Assembly (NCBI GenBank): GCA_903892515.1
Contig: CAITIS010000057.1
Coordinates: forward strand, 237,627-301,626
DNA from: an uncultured Planctomycetota bacterium
Lineage (GTDB): Bacteria > Planctomycetota > Phycisphaerae > SM23-33
Reading direction: 5' to 3'
DNA length: 64,000 nt
Below, in pieces: positions 45,041 through 54,760 of the stretch; position 1 is the stretch's first letter, and every line of letters begins with the position of its first letter. The position numbers were made by a program, and so were the translations under genes. The notes beneath the pieces were generated by a model. It was given only the letters and a program-made list of their open reading frames with translations. It ran no database searches and had not been told where the DNA came from.

Positions 45041-46228
45041 GTGAGTGATCTCAAAGCTTCCAGTCGGCGGATCTTGGCGGCGTATCGCGGCCAGAAGGCT
45101 GATCGTATTCCGATGATCTCGCCGATCAGTTGGCATCCGATGCGCGACATCGACGCCGAAAAGCCCGGCTCGTGGCGGGCTGACGCCGGTTTCATCGAAG
45201 TGGCCCGTCTCGTCCAACAACACTGCGACCCCCAGCCGCCGTACAGCCCCGTGCCGATGCCCAAGGTCTTTTCGACGGCCGTCAGCTACCAGCGCTTCCT
45301 CGAAGCCAACGATGAATTCATCGAGCACCGGCCCGTCGAACAAGTTACCGATATTCGCTCGCGCGAGACGACGATCCTGCACACGCCCAAGGGCGACCTG
45401 ACGTACGTGCTGGAACGTGACAAGGACATCGAGACGTGGTGGGACGTTGTTAAGCCGATCGGCTGCCCCGAGGACGTCGAGAAGATGCTCAGCGTGCCGT
45501 ACCACTTTCAGCCGCCCGCGGCCGGCCAGTTTGACGCCTTCCGAAAGTATCGCGCCGAGAGCGGCCCCGACTGTATCGGCGGCGGGTGGCTCAACTCCAT
45601 GGTGGCGATGCTGTGCGGCATGATAAGTTTTCAGCTCCTGCTGGAGTGGGTGCTGGCCGAGCCGACGCTGGTGAAGCTGCTGGCCGACGAGTGGCTGCGG
45701 CGCACGGGCGAGAAGGTCAAGTACATGCAGGAACAGGGCGTCGGGCCGTTCTGGCACTTTAACGGCGTGGAGCGCGCCAGCCCGCCGATGATGGGTCCGC
45801 GGCAGTGGGAAACGCTGGTCACGCCGTACGACGGCGAGATCATGCGGCAGATCAAGGCCCGCGATCCCGAGGCGATCATTCACGTGCACTGCCATGGCCG
45901 GGTGGGCACGCTGCTGGATTCGTTCCTGGCCATGGGTGTCAATTCGACCGACCCGGTCGAGCCGCCCAACCAGGGCGATATCGAGTTTGCCGCCGCCAAG
46001 GCCAAGGTGGCTGGCCGGATGACGCTGTACGGCAACATGGAGTTCGTGGACATGGAACGCTGCACTCCAGCGGAGATCGAGCAGAAGGTTCGCTCCGCCA
46101 TCGAAGAGGGCGGCAAGGAGCACACGATTCTGTTTCCCTCGGCCACGCCGCACGAGCGGGCCAGCGCGAAGTTCCTGGCCAACGCCAAGGCCTACATCAC
46201 CGCCGGCCTGAAGTACGGCAAGTTGTAG
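45041..46228 (+). CDS. Uroporphyrinogen decarboxylase family protein (MtaA/CmuA-like)
   Basis: A 395-residue cytosolic protein with the URO-D TIM-barrel pattern: RIPMISPISW near the N-terminus, WHFNGVERASPPMMGPRQWETLVTPY (central region), then IIHVHCHGRVGTLLDSFLAMGVNSTDPVEPP and GRMTLYGNMEFVDM. The HCHG segment resembles the zinc and cobamide-methyl-handling motif of methyltransferase-type members rather than haem-pathway HemE, which lacks it. Such proteins are numerous in planctomycetes and may act on methylated or lignin-derived compounds; the substrate is unknown. The GTG start has AAGGAG seven bases upstream. Confidence 0.85.
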   Translation: MSDLKASSRRILAAYRGQKADRIPMISPISWHPMRDIDAEKPGSWRADAGFIEVARLVQQHCDPQPPYSPVPMPKVFSTAVSYQRFLEANDEFIEHRPVEQVTDIRSRETTILHTPKGDLTYVLERDKDIETWWDVVKPIGCPEDVEKMLSVPYHFQPPAAGQFDAFRKYRAESGPDCIGGGWLNSMVAMLCGMISFQLLLEWVLAEPTLVKLLADEWLRRTGEKVKYMQEQGVGPFWHFNGVERASPPMMGPRQWETLVTPYDGEIMRQIKARDPEAIIHVHCHGRVGTLLDSFLAMGVNSTDPVEPPNQGDIEFAAAKAKVAGRMTLYGNMEFVDMERCTPAEIEQKVRSAIEEGGKEHTILFPSATPHERASAKFLANAKAYITAGLKYGKL

Positions 46229-46245
46229 AACGGCTCGGATGCCGA

Positions 46246-46320
46246 TGCGTGGCACCGCCGACCCCGGCTGTGGGTGCCACACCTGCGGTGTTTGCAGGTG
46301 TGCCCGACTCGTTGCAGCCG
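46246..46320 (+). repeat. Partial palindromic element, family F
   Basis: Contains GGGTGCCACACCTGCGG and GTTTGCAGGTGTGCC, the same arm as in the elements inside gspI (about 61139-61212) and gspJ (about 61740-61812). The right arm is degenerate. It lies between the URO-D gene and the RAYT-associated palindrome. Confidence 0.65.
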
Positions 46321-46342
46321 CAAACTCCGCAGAAGGTAGGGC

Positions 46343-46388
46343 TCACAGGTTCCGTCGCGTCTTTTGCGACGGGTTCTGCGGGCGGGCA
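46343..46388 (-). repeat. RAYT-associated REP palindrome, family A, left copy
   Basis: Inverted copy of the palindrome at 46973-47024. An apical stem CCGTCGC/GCGACGG with a 7-base loop is flanked by a 3x3 internal loop and an outer CAG/CTG stem. It ends 20 bp upstream of the transposase ATG. Confidence 0.85.
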
Positions 46389-46408
46389 GACGGACAAGGG
46401 GATGGGCC

Positions 46409-46969
46409 ATGCCGAATTATCGTCGCTGGCGGCAAGAAGGCGGGCTGGTTTTCCTGACCGTCGTGACGCATGAGCGGCGGCACTTGTTCCGAAGCGCGTT
46501 GGCTCGCGATCTGCTCCACCGCGCGATGGATGATGTCGGTGGGCACCGGCCTTGGCATACCGAAGCGATCATTCTACTGCCGGATCATTGGCACGCCATC
46601 TGGCGTCTTCCGCCCGGCGACGCGGATTACGCAACGCGGATGTCCCTTGTCAAAAGGCTCTTCACGTCGTACTGGCTGCGAAGTGGCGGCGACGAGGGCC
46701 AGGTCTCGGTCGCCAAACGTCGTTACCGGCGGCGGGGCGTGTGGCAAATAAAATTCTGGGAGCACATTGTTCGCGATGCCGCCGACTTCAAAAAGCACTT
46801 GGACTACATCCACCTGAACCCGGTCAAACACGGGCTTTGTCGCCGGCCATGTGACTGGCCGTGGAGCACATTTCGCCAATGGGTGGCCAGGGGCGAGTAT
46901 CAGAACGAATGGGTGGGCAGTGTTGATCTGCCCGGCGCGGTGGAGTATTCCTGGCACGATCAGGTTTGA
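46409..46969 (+). CDS. REP-associated tyrosine transposase (RAYT), IS200/Y1 family
   Basis: A 186-residue Y1 transposase. DHWHAIWRLP (about residues 58-67) holds the HUH-type metal-binding pair. YIHLNPVKHGL (about 136-146) is the RAYT hallmark carrying the catalytic Tyr. WPWSTFRQWVARGEY near the end is also typical. Such enzymes cut and join single-stranded REP hairpins. The gene is intact and is bracketed by two inverted copies of one REP palindrome (46343-46388 and 46973-47024), the arrangement expected for a RAYT and its cognate substrate. The ATG at 46409 has AAGGGG upstream. It lies between two convergent genes. Confidence 0.93.
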   Translation: MPNYRRWRQEGGLVFLTVVTHERRHLFRSALARDLLHRAMDDVGGHRPWHTEAIILLPDHWHAIWRLPPGDADYATRMSLVKRLFTSYWLRSGGDEGQVSVAKRRYRRRGVWQIKFWEHIVRDAADFKKHLDYIHLNPVKHGLCRRPCDWPWSTFRQWVARGEYQNEWVGSVDLPGAVEYSWHDQV

Positions 46970-46972
46970 CGA

Positions 46973-47024
46973 GCCCGCCCGCAGAACCCGTCGCAAAAAA
47001 CGCGACGGAACCTGCGGGCCCTAC
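46973..47024 (+). repeat. RAYT-associated REP palindrome, family A, right copy
   Basis: The hairpin has the outer stem CCGCAG/CTGCGG, an internal AAC/AAC loop, the apical stem CCGTCGC/GCGACGG and an A-rich loop. It begins right after the transposase stop codon and is a near-exact inverted copy of the left flank. Two further relatives lie at 55083-55136 and 55430-55470. Confidence 0.85.
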
Positions 47025-47051
47025 GGCTACTTTGGTTGTTTTCAAACAGGC

Positions 47052-48097
<1,046 letters not shown>

Positions 48098-48101
<4 letters not shown>

Positions 48102-49801
48102 CGAGTCTCCTCGGGTGTGGTGGCGTCGGAGGGCTGGGAACTGGGATGCAATTCCTCGCGCAGCAGCCGGCCGGCGGCGGCCAGTTGCGTATCGGTCTGC
48201 ATCAGCTTGCGCCAAAGCTGGTTGGCCGGCATGGTGGCGGGGCTGGTGGTCGGGGCCGGCGGCGGCATGACGAGGGCCATGTCCCTGAGCCGTTCCAGCC
48301 GGACGAGGTTTTCCGGGTCGATGGTGACCAGCACCTGCGGCGAGAGCCCCGGCCGGCGGATTCGGCTGGCCATCGTGGTGGCCCAGCGCTTGGCCGGACG
48401 CGTGGCGGCCTCTCGTGGCATGTCTCGTGGCATGGGCGTCTCGCCCATGTTTGTCGCGGGCGTCTCGGCTGCGTTTGCCTCCGCCGTGGTCGCTGCATGG
48501 CCAGCCGGAACGGCGGGCTGACCATGGCACCCTTCGAAAACGTCCACAGCCGAGGGCGGCTGTGCCACGTGCTCTTGTGTCGCGGGCGTCTGGCCCGCGC
48601 TTCCTTCCGCGGTGGTCGTTGCATGGCCAGCCTCAACAGCGGGCTGACCATGGCACCCTTCGGAAGCTTCTTCAGTTGAGGCCGGCAGAGCCACGCGCTG
48701 TGTCGAGGCCGGCTGTGCGGTGCGGCTTGTGGCCTCGGCGGGCTCGGGCAGAAAGTACTCGCCGGTGGTCAGGTAGACGTACCCCAGGTCGCGCCCAAGT
48801 GGCAGCAGCGTCTGCACCTTCCACTTGCCGTACGTCGGCTGGCCCAGCAACTTGGCCCGGCCATGAGCTTGGAGCGTGCCGGCCACCACTTCGGCGCCCG
48901 AGGCCGTGTGCTCGTTCACCAGCACGATCATCGGCACGTCGGGGTAGGCATAATCGGGCCGGGCGTAGATGACCGAACTTTGGCCGTCGCGGCCGACGGT
49001 GCGGGCGATGAGTCCGCGGGGCACGAACCGCTCGGCCACCTCGCACGCCGCCGTCAGCGATCCGCCGGGGTTGTCGCGCAGGTCCAGCACCAGGCCGGCA
49101 ACGTCCGGCAAGGTCTTGTACAGTTCGTGCAATTCCAGCGGGGTCCGCTTCGTGAATTCGCGAATGCGGATGTAATAGATGCCGTTGCCAAGGTCGCAGT
49201 TCCATTTGCCTCCGGCGTCGCGGTGGAGGCCCACCACGCTCTGGCAGTCAAAGCTGCCGCCCGAAAGGTCAACGCTGCGCTGCTCGTCCTGATCGCTAAT
49301 CAGTTCGAGCGTGACAACCTCGTCTCGCCCGGGCTTTAAGAGCGTTTGCACCTGCTCCATGGAGAGCGAATTGGCCGGCTTATCGTCGATGGCGGTGATT
49401 TCCCAGCCGGCGAAAAGCCCCGCCTTGTGCGCCGGGCTGCCTTCGAGCGGGCCGACCACCACCAGCTTGCCGTTGATTCGCGTCACGCGCAGGCCGGTCT
49501 CTTCCATCTGGCCGTTGAGGCGCTGCTCGATCACCCCGGCCTTGTCGGCCGGCACGTACGTGGAGAATTCATCGACCTGGTTGACCATGCCCTGGATGAG
49601 TCCGCGGTCCAGCCGAAGTTCGGTCATGGGCGGATAGCAATTCTGGCGAATGACGCGGTAGGCTTCCATGGGGCCGACGAGTTCGGAGGGGGTCTGGGCG
49701 TAGCGGACGGTGCGCGCGGGCGGGCCCTGGCGGGAAAGGAGGAACGCCATCGTCGCCAGGCAGAGAACCGTCACCATCCAAATGAGGTTGCGTACTGACA
49801 T
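48098..49801 (-). CDS. S41-family C-terminal processing peptidase with repeat-derived linker
   Basis: A 567-residue exported or membrane-anchored protease. MSVRNLIWMVTVLCLATMAFLL is a signal anchor. A PDZ domain follows (about 85-165; LVVVGPLEGSPAHKAGLF), then the S41 core with the nucleophile in NEHTASGAEVVAGTL (about 300) and the lysine in GQPTYGKWKVQ (about 325). From about residue 367 to 462 the sequence consists of an A/T/P-rich region encoded by palindromic repeats, with two copies of EGCHGQPAV. A short C-terminal region follows. CtpA-like enzymes trim C-termini of periplasmic proteins. It is the gene before tsaD in an operon-like pair and starts 52 bp from a tRNA-Phe gene. Confidence 0.88.
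48414..48700 (-). repeat. Palindromic repeats inserted in frame in the S41 protease gene
   Basis: A tandem duplication of about 125 bp built from dispersed palindromes: GGGCGTCTCGCCC-type, CACAGCCG/CGGCTGTG (family B hairpin) and GGGCTGACCATGGCACC. All are found elsewhere in the window in intergenic DNA (59793-59845, 24935-24990, 54666-54712). Here they remain in frame over about 95 codons. Confidence 0.75.
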
Positions 49802-49817
49802 CGTGCGGTGATCCAAC

Positions 49818-49841
49818 AAAAAAAGCCGGTCGATACCGGCT
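49818..49841 (-). terminator. Rho-independent terminator after tRNA-Phe
   Basis: On the minus strand the stem AGCCGGT/ACCGGCT with loop ATCG is followed by seven T residues, 12 bp after the tRNA 3' end and just before the S41 start codon. Confidence 0.92.
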
Positions 49842-49852
49842 CTCTTTGCGAC

Positions 49853-49925
49853 TGGGCAGGGCCGGGGTTGAACCGGCGACACCGGCATTTTCAGTGCCGT
49901 GCTCTACCAGCTGAGCTACCTACCC
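49853..49925 (-). tRNA. tRNA-Phe (GAA)
   Basis: A 73-nt cloverleaf read on the minus strand. The acceptor arm is GGGTAGG/CCTGCCC (one T-G pair), with D arm GCTC...GAGC, anticodon stem CGGCA/TGCCG around loop CTGAAAA (anticodon GAA), T arm GCCGG TTCAACC CCGGC and discriminator A. CCA is not encoded. It is followed by its own terminator and preceded by a plausible promoter. Confidence 0.97.
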
Positions 49926-49937
49926 TTAATCCTTATT

Positions 49938-49965
49938 ACTTTACCTAACCAGCCCGACAAGTCAA
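49938..49965 (-). promoter_or_regulatory. Promoter of tRNA-Phe
   Basis: On the minus strand TTGACT (49960-49965) and TAAAGT (49938-49943) are separated by 16 bp; the -10 element ends 12 bp before the tRNA 5' end. Confidence 0.6.
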
Positions 49966-50003
49966 GGGGCTTGGTTAGCGACGAGTTTTTAGTTCCGACA
50001 ACG

Positions 50004-50116
50004 ACGAGTTCTTAGTTCCTAGTGGTTAGTTCTTAGAAAGACCAGCCCGAACCCAAGCTCGTTCGCCGGAACTAACAACTAGCAACTAGGAACTAGGAAC
50101 TCGCAGCCAGCAACTA
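50004..50116. repeat. Inverted pair of 7-bp-unit arrays (TAGTTCC type)
   Basis: Five degenerate heptads of CTTAGTT type (50004-50038) face five to seven heptads of GGAACTA type (50068-50116). The arrays are reverse complements of each other. The right array runs into the TAG stop codon (50114-50116) of the PpiD-like gene. Confidence 0.8.
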
Positions 50117-52318
50117 CTCCTCGTCTGTTTCGGTCGGGACCTTGCCGCTCTGGCTGACGTAGCCGGTGCGGCGGACGATGCTGGCATCGTTGAACCATAC
50201 CACCAGGTCGATCTTCCCGCTTGTCTCGCTCTGGAAGGCCAGAAGCTGGCCCAATCCCATGGTCATGAATTCCTGCATCCTGGCCGGCTCGTAGCCGATC
50301 CGCTGGAGCAGGAACACCGTCTGGGCTCTCGACAGCGGAACCAGCTCTGTGGCCGGGGCGGAGTCCACCCGATCAGGCTCGGGCGGCGCCAGCTTGAAGG
50401 CCTGCTCGATGAATTCCGGATTGATGCCCACGCCCGGGATGCTCGTCCACTGGAACTGGCCAGTGTAAGCCAAGCCCTTGCGCGCGATCAGGCCGGTCTT
50501 GCTGTAGTCGAGATTCTGGGTCTTGGCCAGCAGTTCGAGGTTGCCGCCGCTCTGGACCTTGGCTTGGAGATCCTGGCCGGTCTTTTCGGCCTTGGTGAAC
50601 GCCTGCGTCACCTTCAGGTCATGCACGACCTGCTGGCGGATCTCCGGCGTCAATTCCTTGGGCGTGTGGGCCAGATCGTAATCCGCCAGCCGCCAGATCA
50701 TCTTGCCCGTGAAGGGTTCTTCCAAGACCATCGTTCGGCCGGAGTCCTCGCCCTTGCGGAGCAGGGCGGGCTTGCCCGGCATCTGCGAAAAGACGCTGTT
50801 GGCCAGAGCCAGCAACGAGGTGCTGCCGTTGGACTTGGCCTGCCCCGGCAACTCGGCCCCAAGCAGCAGCTGGTTCTGCGCGGCCTGTGGCACGCTGACC
50901 ATTCCCGTGCCGCCCGCGGCGACCGGCGCGCCGTCGATCGGCTGAGAGGGGAATATGGCATTGCTGAGCCCATCGCACGTCACCCAGGTGAGGCGCGGGT
51001 ACTTGTGTGCGTCGGCGATCTGGTTGAGCACTTCACCCAGGGGCTTGCCTGCCCACTTGGGATCGATCTTGACCTTCACGCTGCCGTCGAGGAAGAAGTT
51101 CTCGTGCTTGCCGAAGGGGTAGACGATCCGCACGCCGGTGGCGTCGTCAAGCTGGCTGATCAGTTCGCTCAGCGTCACGCTCTCGCCGCGCAGAGCCGGC
51201 ACGGGCTTGGCCAGCAGATCGTCGGCGGGGTGCAGCAACGCTTGGGCGGCCTTGAGGTACGGGTTGGTTTCAAGCTTGAACTGGCCGACAAGATCGCGCG
51301 AGCGGTTGAGCAGCGTGTTGGCCTTGAGCTCGGTCTGCTGGATGCGGACCTGGTCAGCCAGGGCCGGCTTGGCCTCGCTGAACCGGTCGATGACGATTGT
51401 CGTTTCTTCGGCCGGTTCCGAGGCGGAGGCGCGGCTGGTCGGCGCACTGGCCGGCTCGCTGCTCGGCGCCTTGATAATCATGCGGTCGCCGTTGAGGTGC
51501 CACAGCGCCAGCATCTGATCTTCGGTTGGCACCACGGACTGGCTGATGGCCTGGGTGTTTATAGCCAGGTACTGGATGTCCAGCCGGTCGGGCACCCGAT
51601 AGCCAAAGCCGAACTTGCTCTTATTCTCCGGCGAGTTGGCGGGCAAATCCTTGTACTGCTCGAATTGCTGCTGCACCTGCTCGGGCGAGGGCTCGGGGGC
51701 GTCCTTGATGAAGTTCTCAGCGGGGATCGTCACCATGGCCAAGTCGAGCTTCTCGCGCAAGTCGCGGAAGTCGTGCTTTAGTTCCGGCAGCGACGGGGCC
51801 AGGTCGGCGCGAACGCTGAGCAGGTACGACTGCGTGATCAGGGTCAACTCCTCAGCCGCCTTATACAGATCGGCCTCGGTAAAGTGGTCGCCAGAGTGAG
51901 CGAGCTGGGTAAGCGCATTCTGCAGCGCATCGCCTTCCAGGCCCATGCCGGTCAGCAGCTGCTTGGCCTGCGTCTCGGAGGGCTTGAGCCCCAGCGAGCG
52001 GGCTTCATGCAGCAGCAGCGCCCAGTTCAGGGGCCGGTCCTTCTCGGGGTTGAAGTTCAGAAAGTAGGCGAAGAAGAGCTCTTCGATGGTCCGGGGCTGC
52101 TGTTGGCGCAGCATCTCCAGAATGCGAATGCTTCGCTGGGCGCCGATAGTATCGGCCACCGTGATCTTGTCGGAGCCGACCTTGCCGATCACCTGGCTGG
52201 CCTGATTGCCACCCGAACAGCTCTTGAAGCTGGTGGGGATCAGGAAGGCGATCATCAGCACCACCATTAACACCATGACGAACTTCTGGTGACGACGGAA
52301 AAAGCCTAGCGCAGCCAT
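50114..52318 (-). CDS. PpiD/SurA-like membrane-anchored protein with an STN-like segment
   Basis: A 734-residue protein. A single N-terminal helix (FVMVLMVVLMIAFLIP, about residues 14-29) anchors a periplasmic part that starts IGKVGSDKITVADTIGAQRS, the SurA/PpiD N-terminal pattern, followed by long helical stretches. At about residues 395-485 a segment with SVTLSELISQLDDATGVRIVY, KIDPKWAGKPLGEVLNQIAD and LTWVTCDG resembles the secretin/TonB short N-terminal fold. A PPIase (parvulin) domain is not evident. It may be a periplasmic folding factor that has lost isomerase activity. The start at MAALGFF is chosen because the upstream open frame has no conserved sequence; the ribosome binding site is unclear. 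Confidence 0.7.
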   Translation of the reverse strand: MAALGFFRRHQKFVMVLMVVLMIAFLIPTSFKSCSGGNQASQVIGKVGSDKITVADTIGAQRSIRILEMLRQQQPRTIEELFFAYFLNFNPEKDRPLNWALLLHEARSLGLKPSETQAKQLLTGMGLEGDALQNALTQLAHSGDHFTEADLYKAAEELTLITQSYLLSVRADLAPSLPELKHDFRDLREKLDLAMVTIPAENFIKDAPEPSPEQVQQQFEQYKDLPANSPENKSKFGFGYRVPDRLDIQYLAINTQAISQSVVPTEDQMLALWHLNGDRMIIKAPSSEPASAPTSRASASEPAEETTIVIDRFSEAKPALADQVRIQQTELKANTLLNRSRDLVGQFKLETNPYLKAAQALLHPADDLLAKPVPALRGESVTLSELISQLDDATGVRIVYPFGKHENFFLDGSVKVKIDPKWAGKPLGEVLNQIADAHKYPRLTWVTCDGLSNAIFPSQPIDGAPVAAGGTGMVSVPQAAQNQLLLGAELPGQAKSNGSTSLLALANSVFSQMPGKPALLRKGEDSGRTMVLEEPFTGKMIWRLADYDLAHTPKELTPEIRQQVVHDLKVTQAFTKAEKTGQDLQAKVQSGGNLELLAKTQNLDYSKTGLIARKGLAYTGQFQWTSIPGVGINPEFIEQAFKLAPPEPDRVDSAPATELVPLSRAQTVFLLQRIGYEPARMQEFMTMGLGQLLAFQSETSGKIDLVVWFNDASIVRRTGYVSQSGKVPTETDEE

Positions 52319-52820
52319 ATCCTGCGTTCTCCTGCGATGACAATCGTTAACTCTGGATTCGCCGCCCGGCGGACGGCTGCAGAGTGCAGCAAGTATATGT
52401 TGCATCGACCGCTCCTGCCAAGGGCTTTTGGAGGAGATGAAATTGCAGGCTCCGCCCAAGGCCCTGCTCAAGCCGGAATTCCGCCGGTAACCACAGGCAT
52501 TGTGGCCAACTCGCCGCCTCAGATTGGCCGGCTTTTCGGGATGGATTTGGGAGTTCGGCGCGCCCCTTCAGCCTGCGGCATCGGAGTAGGCCGGGATTAT
52601 GGACTCGGGTGGATGATTTTGCTGGACATATCTTTTGGGCTCTTATAGACTTCGGAATATCGGGGGCTTTCGGCACGGCCGGAAGAGTTCGAACGGGTGC
52701 CGGTGCGGCGTGGAACTGTACCGGTGATATGACGCGTCTCGGGTCGGGAGGATGTATAGCTAAGAGCTTTTGGCCGATATGGTTGCGCGGCCAAGGCGCT
52801 AGAATCACGGGGTTGACGGG
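52319..52820. other. Divergent intergenic region
   Basis: About 500 bp between the PpiD-like gene (minus) and the response regulator (plus), without a credible gene. TAGAAT at 52800-52805 is a possible -10 hexamer for the regulator, but the -35 region is poor and the spacing to the ATG short. A GCGCGGCCAAGGCGC-like partial dyad lies beside it. Confidence 0.5.
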
Positions 52821-53474
52821 ATGGAAGCAAAGACGATCAATCTGTTTCTTGCGGATGACCACACGCTCGTTCGCCAGGGCATCGCCGCCCTGATAACGAA
52901 GGAGCCGGACATCCGCGTGGTTGGCGAGTGTGGCGACGGGCTCAAGGTGCTGCCTGACGTGCTGGCTATCAAGCCTGACGTGGTGGTGCTGGACCTGGCC
53001 ATGCCGGGACTAAACGGCTTGGACGTCTGCCGCCAGCTGACCAAGAAGGCCAAGGGGACGGCCGTGCTGGTTCTGACCATGCACGCCGAAGAGGAATTTA
53101 TTGTCCGGGCGCTGGAAAATGGCGCTTCGGGATATCTTTTGAAGGAAGCGGCCGCCGATCAACTGGCCGAGGCCGTCCGCACGGTGGCCCGCGGCGATCT
53201 GTACCTGGGCCCGGGCGTGCCGCGCAGCGTACTGGGGCGTCTGACGGCCGGTGGCAACAAGACCGACCCGTATAACCGCCTGACCACGCGCGAACGCGAA
53301 GTGCTCCAACTCATCGCCGAAGGCAAGACCAACCGCGACATCGCCGAAGTTCTGAAACTCTCGGTCAAGACCGTGGACACCCACCGCGCCCACTTGATGC
53401 GCAAGCTCAGCATCCACGACCAGACCACGCTGGTGAAGTTCGCCATCCGGCGCGGCATCGTGCAGGTGAAGTGA
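52821..53474 (+). CDS. NarL/FixJ-family response regulator
   Basis: A 217-residue two-domain regulator. The receiver has acidic pocket D12-D13, phospho-acceptor D58 in VVLDLAMPG, T86 region LVLTMHAEEEF and K108 in GYLLKEAA. The LuxR-type HTH starts at LTTREREVLQLIAEGKTNRDIAEVL (about residue 154), with the recognition helix SVKTVDTHRAHLMRKL. It should bind DNA as a dimer when phosphorylated. No sensor kinase is adjacent, so it is an orphan here. An array of 7-bp units begins directly after the stop codon. Confidence 0.95.
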   Translation: MEAKTINLFLADDHTLVRQGIAALITKEPDIRVVGECGDGLKVLPDVLAIKPDVVVLDLAMPGLNGLDVCRQLTKKAKGTAVLVLTMHAEEEFIVRALENGASGYLLKEAAADQLAEAVRTVARGDLYLGPGVPRSVLGRLTAGGNKTDPYNRLTTREREVLQLIAEGKTNRDIAEVLKLSVKTVDTHRAHLMRKLSIHDQTTLVKFAIRRGIVQVK

Positions 53475-53785
53475 CGAAGTCGGGAAGCCGGAATCGGGAA
53501 GCGGGAAAAGCAAAGCAACAAGCCTGCAATCATCTGACCGTAGTTTCAGATTCCACCCTCTGCCGGCGAATCCTGCGTGGGTGCCGCAGTCGGACTTGAA
53601 GTAGTAGCTGGATTGGGTGCCATAGGTTGGACACGGCGGAGCAGAGCGACGACGTGAGCTACCTGAACCCTGGCCACATATGGCGGACGCCTTACCAGAG
53701 AGAGATGATCAGCTGGTGCGAGCGGGTGGCAGGGCAGAAGTTGGCGAGCCGGGAATGAACGGAAAGACACGCTGGAGGTGCAAGA
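53475..53785. repeat. Gene-free interval beginning with a GGGAAGC-type heptad array
   Basis: Five degenerate 7-bp units (53475-53509; types CGAAGTC, GGGAAGC, CGGAATC) start immediately at the stop codon of the response regulator. No inverted partner is seen. The remaining 275 bp hold only a possible 43-codon reading frame ending near 53758 that I do not recognise. Confidence 0.55.
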
Positions 53786-54133
53786 GTGGAATCGCCTGAT
53801 CGTCCGCGGCGAATGTTCATCGGGTTTGTCGTCGGCACGGTGCTGATGATACCCGCGATGGCATTGGCCTTTATCTCCGGGGGAGGAGGCCATGGCGACT
53901 ACGTGTTGGCCGGGGTGCTCTTTCCCTACACGCTGCTCGTGCCGGGCTTGTTCGGAGTTCCGATCCCCACGGCTTTGGTGGTTCTGGCGTTCGCGCAGTT
54001 CCCCATCTACGGGAGCTTGGTCGGAGCGTTCCCAGCCCGGCCTGAAAAGAAGCTCTCAGCGATAAAAATCATCGTTGGCCTGCATTTGGTTGCTGCGGCG
54101 GTTTGGCTGGGTTGTGGCACATGCTTTCGGTAG
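53786..54133 (+). CDS. Small multi-pass membrane protein, unknown
   Basis: A 115-residue hydrophobic protein with three to four predicted membrane helices (FIGFVVGTVLMIPAMALAFI, VLFPYTLLVPGLFG, TALVVLAFAQFPIYGSLVG and IIVGLHLVAAAVWLG). The GTG start at 53786 has GGAGGTG at a good distance upstream, which supports real translation. No family is recognised. Its neighbours are unrelated. Confidence 0.65.
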   Translation: MESPDRPRRMFIGFVVGTVLMIPAMALAFISGGGGHGDYVLAGVLFPYTLLVPGLFGVPIPTALVVLAFAQFPIYGSLVGAFPARPEKKLSAIKIIVGLHLVAAAVWLGCGTCFR

Positions 54134-54152
54134 CATGGAGAGACCGTAACCC

Positions 54153-54425
54153 CTATCCCGCCTTGCTCAGCCGGGTCGCCAAGGCCTGGACGTTCAGCAG
54201 ATTGGCGTCATCCAGCGGGTTTGAGCCCGAGTCGCCCATAACGTCGTAACTGCCGCCTTCGTGGCCAATCGCAAAGAAGCTCATGCCTTCCTCGCTCAGC
54301 CGGTTCCTCAGGGCAGTCTCCATGCGGCTGGCTTCCTTAGAGCCTTTCACCGTGGCAAGCTTGTAGTGATATTTTGGAACCGGAGGTTTGATAGCTTTCA
54401 CAGGTGGCCTGCCTTTGGGCGCCAT
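54153..54425 (-). CDS. Small hypothetical protein
   Basis: A 90-residue protein beginning MAPKGRPPVKAIKPPVPKYHYK, with a basic N-terminus and an SEEGMSFFAIGHEGGSYDVMGD segment. The ATG at 54425 is preferred because AGGAG lies eight to nine bases before it; a longer form from 54482 would lack this site. No family or function is recognised. It is convergent with the small membrane protein gene. Confidence 0.55.
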   Translation of the reverse strand: MAPKGRPPVKAIKPPVPKYHYKLATVKGSKEASRMETALRNRLSEEGMSFFAIGHEGGSYDVMGDSGSNPLDDANLLNVQALATRLSKAG

Positions 54426-54665
54426 AGTCGCAACTCCTAAATAGCCACTCCGGCGGTCAGTGACTTCTGTTGGTTCTGTCATGAGGACCCCCCATGCAGC
54501 TACCGATTATAGCCTTCGATTTGTGAAAATACAAGTGCGCGTGGTGTGGCCGAGGTCAAAGAGCCGACTTGCCGAACCTCGCGATGAGGCAAAACCGCCG
54601 GCAGAAATTGCGACACCGCCTGTGCTTCGAGGGGCAGGCTTCCGGCGCATTTCCTTCCCGCGGCG

Positions 54666-54760
54666 CGATCATGGCCAGCCTGAACTACGGGCTGACCATG
54701 GCACCCATGGTTGAGCGTTCTCCGCCCTCCGGCCTCTGGCCTCTGACCTCTGACCTACTC
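54666..54760. repeat. Palindromic repeat plus CCTCTGR heptad array
   Basis: A repeat with CATGGCCAGCCTGAA...CGGGCTGACCATGGCACC (54666-54703), also found inside the S41 protease gene, is followed by five heptads of CCTCTGG/CCTCTGA type (54726-54760). The last unit contains the stop codon of the TSCPD gene (54755-54757). Confidence 0.7.
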
